The notes below the pieces were generated by a model. That model saw only the letters and a list, made by a program, of their open reading frames with translations. It had not been told where the DNA came from and made no database searches. A DNA stretch of 64,000 bases, taken from Craterostigma plantagineum. Lineage: Eukaryota; Streptophyta; Magnoliopsida; Lamiales; Linderniaceae. The stretch covers positions 1,550,001 through 1,614,000 of the forward strand of contig JAPQWV010000001.1 of the NCBI GenBank assembly GCA_027422505.1, read 5' to 3'. The translations under genes and the position numbers were made by a program. Within the stretch, counting starts at the first letter, position 1; each line of letters starts with the position of its first letter. Shown in pieces: positions 59,309-64,000 of this stretch.

Positions 59309-62196
59309 CTACTGGCCAAACAAACCAACAGAACCTGATTCTCCTTGCTGCAACTCCTTCCTTCGTTGCTCCTCTAACGGGTCGGGACTCTTCATCAATC
59401 TTCGTACCCGCCTGAGGACAACATAGATCCCAAGAAACTCAACGTCGTAAAACTTACAGAAAATGGCAGATGAACATCAGCACAATAAGAACGTAAATTA
59501 CCTATCTTGTGCATGATGTGCAGGAAAAGTAGGCATAAATTCTTTGGATTTAGGAAGTGGGACTTCGCGGAACCATTCATGGTTGAGAGCAGCTTCAGCA
59601 GATATCCTCTGTATATATTTATCGATACGTAGTTATTGCTCAAATCCCAAAGGAGAAACGATTTTTTCGCCAGTATTCAAAGCATCCATACCTTTTCAGG
59701 ATCGTAAGTGAGAAGTTTGTTCAAAAGGTCAAATCCAGCATCAGAAAGTACAGGCGACCCAGTAAAGGACGTGGCTGGAAACTTCCTACGCAATAGGTTG
59801 TACCTGAAACAGATAAAGGGATTTTAGAGGCAGATGAATACTTAGGCCATGCAACTGAAACTATCACCAATGCAGGACAGAAAGCCAAACCAGAATCCCC
59901 CTAAGCTGGAAAAGCCTGGGAAAACAGTGGCAAAAGGAGGAGAAAATGAATTTTGCGTTCAACATGTGTATAGAAGAAATAAAAAAGATTCGAATACTTA
60001 CGGGTGTTTGACATAGTTCACCTTCATTCCAGGGAGCTTGGCGAACCCAGGCCAGATTTTTTCATTTGGAGTCCCAAGGATTCTGTATATCTGCAGCAGC
60101 AATAAATCATGCATCTATACTAAACCACGGTAATTTATTTGGCACAAAACTAGGGCTAATTGCTGGCTCTGAATGGTAATCACCTTGTCGAGCTGATCAA
60201 ACTCTGTCTTCCCATTGAACAATGGCTCTTTTGATAATAGCTCAGCCATAATGCATCCAAGTGACCACATATCAATTGCAGTGGAATATTCTTTAGCTCC
60301 CAAAAGAAGTTCGGGGGCCCTGCATTCGATTAAAACTCAGTCACATCATTAACTACCAAACCACGCAAAAAAGAGAGTCTGTTGTAGCATTTAATTAAGA
60401 CACGACAAATCAACAAAGAAATTGACACGTGCATCCACGGGGCTGAGCCAAGATTTTCACTGAAATGAACTGATGAAAGTAAGTCCACGCATAACGGAAC
60501 AATTCGAACAAATCAAAAAGAAATCCACGCACTTGTAGTAATAATGTCTTTCAGCACATAACGATGCTTACCTGTACCAAAGAGTAACAACCAGCTGGGT
60601 ATAGGGTTTTAGTGGACTCCCATATTGACGAGCCAAACCAAAATCACAAATCTTTAACTCACCGCGATTATTTAATAGAATATTTGAAGTCTTAAGATCC
60701 CGATGAAGCACCCAATTATCATGAAGGTACTTGACTCCTTCCAACAGCTGGAGCATGAGGCACTTGACTTCACTCTGACTAAATGGCTGTTTCATGGTCT
60801 CCATCAGTGCCTTAAGATCATGTTCCATGTACTCCATGACCATGAAAACGCTATCAAGGCTGCTACCTACGACTACTTCTTTAACGTCCACAATGGAAGG
60901 ATGGTTGAAGGAGAGAAGAATGTTTATCTCCCTGAGAGCAGTCAAAGGAAACCCCTCCCTTTCTTTCTCCATCTTGACTTTCTTTAAAGCGACGATTTCA
61001 CCAGTCTTTTTATCTCTGGCTCTGAAGACAACCCCGTACGTACCTTCATCGATCTTGTTGAGCCTCTCAAATTCATGAACATTTCTACAACCCTGAAGCA
61101 TGTTAACACTCCTTGGAGGAGGTTCTGATAATTCTCGGCTTCTATGAGGATCATCATCGCCCTTGGCCTCTGCCTCTGCGTCAGAACCATCGATAGAACC
61201 ACCGTCATAATCTTCTTTGCTGATGATCTCTTGGTTTTCTATGTTACAATCATCTTCATGGGGGGTTTGTCTGGAAGAAGGCCTATCCTGATCATATGAT
61301 GACCTCCCAAGTCCTTCAGAACCTTCTCTGCCTCTCCTGATCTTTACAAGCTCTGGACTAATCAATTTTTCCTGGTCTATGATTTCAGCTGACGTGAAAG
61401 TAGATCTTCCCTTTGATTTACACAAGCCATCGTAATCAGAAATCTCACCTTCATCAAGTGGTGAATATGACTCAGTAGCCCAACGAGAAGATATAATAGT
61501 TCGCTCAGGTGGATATTCATCATCATCTGCAACCACCGCCCCACTTCTTTCAACGTTTCGTTCTACTTCAAGTTGCACGTAAGATGGATCATCATGAGAT
61601 TCAGAGGGACCAGGTCTTACACCTTGTTCTACTGGACATTTTTCAGACACGTTAACCTTATCCTCTATGGGTGAATGTGAACTGTTGTTTCGCTTCCCAT
61701 CTGACCTGACTAAGGGGCGGGGAGACTGGTGATGAGATTCAACTAGAGCAGGTGGTGGTGCTAAATTTTCAACCTCGATATTGTTCGACCTCATTACTGC
61801 TTTTTTCACCATGTTATCATCTCTATCCCAAACAATTGGAGAAAACTTCCTCTTCTTAATCTGCACTGGCGATGACATTTTCCCATCTTCCATCTTTACA
61901 GCCACGATGTCCTCATTACCTAGAGCTTCAGGGTCATCATCACTAGAGAGCTCACCAGGTTCTCGGTCCATCAACTGATGTCTGCCATTGCGACTCTCAT
62001 CATTCACCACCTGATTCCTCTCCCGGGCCCCACTCTGATATCGTTTTGGAAGCCTCTCATGCTCGAGATTAGCATTTCTTGACCGATCATCGTCACCTCC
62101 GTCATTAACATGAGTGTTCTTCTGCACTAATGCATACTGAGCCTCACGTTTAGCAAATTTAGAGTCTCTACGAGCCCCATGTCTTTCAGAAGCCAT
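59309..62196 (-). CDS. CDKG2: Cyclin-dependent kinase G2 (PLTALRE type)
   Basis: CDK11-like kinase, cyclin L partner, implicated in plants in pre-mRNA splicing and meiotic pairing. Six exons: 62196-60572, about 60319-60184, 60090-60002, 59803-59693, about 59608-59502 and about 59411-59309. The start [12 protein letters not shown] at 62196 follows a non-ATG extension that is not needed. Residues about 1-390 are disordered, acidic and Ser/Arg-rich ([28 protein letters not shown]). The kinase then begins: [71 protein letters not shown]. Downstream exons give [48 protein letters not shown] and [20 protein letters not shown]. Complete, with no missing residues. Confidence 0.95.
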
Positions 62197-62891
62197 AAAT
62201 GTTAACAACTGTTAAACTTCCAATAACGACAAAAAAAAACCCTGACACACCGAAAGCAACCCCCCAAAATCAATCGATCAAATCCACCACAAGTTCAAAT
62301 TTTGAAATTCGAAACACAATTACGGCAGAGAGAAACCGACGCAACACGAGAAGCAGATCCCAAACGCGAATCAAGATAACAAACGAAATTAAAACTCTCC
62401 AAAGACTCTTAGTGATGCAAACTAACTGAGAACGAACAAGTCAAGTCAAAACGACAAACCCCCCAACTCGTACGAGATTTCAAATCAAACCCCAAAAAAT
62501 TACAGTTGGAAATTGCTTCCTTCAATTAACCCACCTCCAGCGCATGGAAAATCAACAAATCGAATACTCTTACCGGAAATAACTAACAAAACAACCACGG
62601 ACGGAGTTGCTATCGGAGAGGTAACGCGAGCTCGACGAATATCAGGCTCAGGCGTAACGACAATGTGAGGTGACGAGGTACGATGTGTCTTAGCGTAGCT
62701 CTCAATTTAGGCTGGGCCTTGTATTTTTCACCGACAATACTGGGTTAAGCCCAATAATTTAATTAATTAGTCATATTTATCAAAGGAAAAAAAAAAAAGA
62801 TGGAAAAAGAAAAGGAGAACTGAAATTCTATTTCTTAGCTGATAAACTACACAACACACACTAATACACACACACAGTTGATCATCAGTCA
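62197..62891. other. CDKG2 leader and divergent/tail spacer
   Basis: The stretch up to about 62700 is CDKG2 5' leader, with a likely 5'-UTR intron. The rest to 62891 is the 3' trailer of the ankyrin gene. No other element seen. Confidence 0.5.
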
Positions 62892-63998
62892 TCACACAGC
62901 TAAAGTCTGTTCATGCCGCCGAGAATTAGTAATAGAGTCTTCGACGGCGAGGCCTTGAACACCAAAGCACAAGTACTTATTCATCAACCTCATGTTGAAC
63001 GAGCCGCCATTCTTATGATGCTTCCTCAGCTTCATCTTTTCATGCTTTTCGTTGTGAGGCGAAGAGTTGCACGGCGTCGAAGAACAAGCCATACCACCAT
63101 CATTATCGACTAACGCTGGCGATGAACAGTAAGACTCAGAGAAGAAGGCGCTCGACGAAGGAGAACCGAGGCTTGATTTTTGAAGCACAGACGGGGAATT
63201 AACGCTTCGATAATCAGCACCTTTCTTCTTCTTCATCATGGAAAGGCGAGGAGAATCATACCCCTTCAAAGAAAGTATCCTCTTGTCGTTTACCGCTGTA
63301 TATTGCTGTCTTAAGGGAATCGGAGATTCCCCATTCCACATCCTATACGATTCAACAGAGCAATCGTCGACCGCCTTCTTCCTCGCAGGCTTACGAAGTA
63401 GAATCTTTAGATACGCCGTGGAGCTAAACCTCTTGTGCTTCGAAGGACTTGCCTGAGAGTTTATTTCGCTGGAGAAACCAGGGCTGGACGAACAGATATC
63501 ATCGTCATCATCATCATCCATTGCTGTGCTTAAGATTATGTCTGAATCGGGCAGCCCAAACGATGTTCCCGGGCAACCTAAAACAGCACTTGTCCTTGCC
63601 CGAGGAGAGGCTTCACTGCCCGCCTTCGTTTCTCCTTCTTCTTCTTGGCGATGATTCGTTACCCCTCCTAAGAAAACCAATCGCCTGATCTGAATCTCAG
63701 AAGCAGCGGATCTCGGCCTTCGTTTGAGCAGATCCAACGGCGTGCATCCATCGCTATCAATCTCATTAAGGCTCGCGTGGCAAACGAACATGAGCATCTC
63801 TACGATATTACATTCTGATTCCTCGATCACCGCCATGTGAAGGGCTGTTCTTCCCTCCTTGTTCTTGACGTTGACCATGCTCTTGAGATCGAAAAGGCCT
63901 CCTTCAACGAGCAGATGCTTCATTAGTTCGATCTGTTTGTCCATCCTCCTAAAGCCCGACGAGTGAAAACCTGCAATAGCCATGTGAAGGAATGTTTC
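62892..63998 (-). CDS. Ankyrin-repeat protein (5' end outside window)
   Basis: The frame is open to the right edge: upstream of the Met at 63983 the codons read NTFLHM, so the ankyrin motif (NTFLHMAIAGFHSSGFRRMDKQIELMKHLL) is cut by the window. A second repeat is NVKNKEGRTALHMAVIEESECNIVEMLMFV and a third LNEIDSDGCTPLDLLKRRPR. After about residue 110 the protein is Ser-rich and disordered, with an acidic run (MDDDDDDDICSSSP), Ser/Lys patches, and ends SRRHEQTLAV. This combination, three ankyrin repeats followed by GTSFGLPDSDI-type text, matches a plant ankyrin family of unknown function that I recognise in outline only. The remaining N-terminus should continue beyond base 64000. Confidence 0.85.
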   Translation of the reverse strand, partial: ETFLHMAIAGFHSSGFRRMDKQIELMKHLLVEGGLFDLKSMVNVKNKEGRTALHMAVIEESECNIVEMLMFVCHASLNEIDSDGCTPLDLLKRRPRSAASEIQIRRLVFLGGVTNHRQEEEGETKAGSEASPRARTSAVLGCPGTSFGLPDSDIILSTAMDDDDDDDICSSSPGFSSEINSQASPSKHKRFSSTAYLKILLRKPARKKAVDDCSVESYRMWNGESPIPLRQQYTAVNDKRILSLKGYDSPRLSMMKKKKGADYRSVNSPSVLQKSSLGSPSSSAFFSESYCSSPALVDNDGGMACSSTPCNSSPHNEKHEKMKLRKHHKNGGSFNMRLMNKYLCFGVQGLAVEDSITNSRRHEQTLAV

Positions 63999-64000
63999 CC

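Overview
This is a nuclear segment from a flowering plant, almost certainly a eudicot. Most genes are split by GT-AG introns. The products are plant-specific orthologues (a PSTAIRE CDKA, a plastid DXS clade-3 protein, CPL3, CDKG2, a PPR protein). The spacers are filled with plant transposable elements of Copia, Gypsy, L1 LINE, hAT and Mutator type. I cannot place it below eudicot from sequence alone.

Layout. 0-2.6 kb: NLP2-type omega-amidase (minus, 3' part outside the window). 2.7-11.5 kb: a block of retroelements and one hAT-like element: a decayed Copia pol fragment, a non-autonomous Copia with both LTRs, and a 5'-truncated LINE with an 11-bp target duplication. 12.2-15.1 kb: a CoA-type mitochondrial carrier lacking its last helix, converging on a broken HSFA2-like gene. 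15.3-19.3 kb: a minus-strand Gypsy element with perfect TAGTC duplications, itself interrupted by a solo LTR with perfect TAGTA duplications. 19.4-24.8 kb: PRIMPOL (plus) and an intronless PPR gene (minus), convergent. 25-29 kb and 32.5-37.5 kb: DNA-transposon clusters on either side of CDKA. Several have target duplications that read exactly, including a 1,051-bp inverted-repeat element in the CDKA upstream region and a 4.16-kb Mutator-like element carrying a 314-bp tandem array. 37.7-54.3 kb: gene-dense, with an ARM-repeat protein, DXS3, Ran, CPL3 and a DUF493 plastid protein. 56.7-64 kb: an F-box/MYND protein, CDKG2 and an ankyrin protein running off the right edge.

The genes are ordinary single eukaryotic loci, not an operon. 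CDKA, CDKG2, CPL3, Ran and PRIMPOL all act in the nucleus, on the cell cycle, transcription, transport or replication, but nothing here shows co-regulation. Most of the unusual material is in the transposons and what they did to neighbours: the gypsy insertion split a head-to-head HSFA2-like/PRIMPOL promoter about 360 bp long, and CDKA is bracketed by Mutator-type insertions within a few hundred bases of its TATA box and stop codon. Exon boundaries were read by eye from splice consensus and protein continuity and may be off by a base or two; where I summed exon lengths (CDKA, DXS3, Ran, CPL3, DUF493, F-box) they close in frame.
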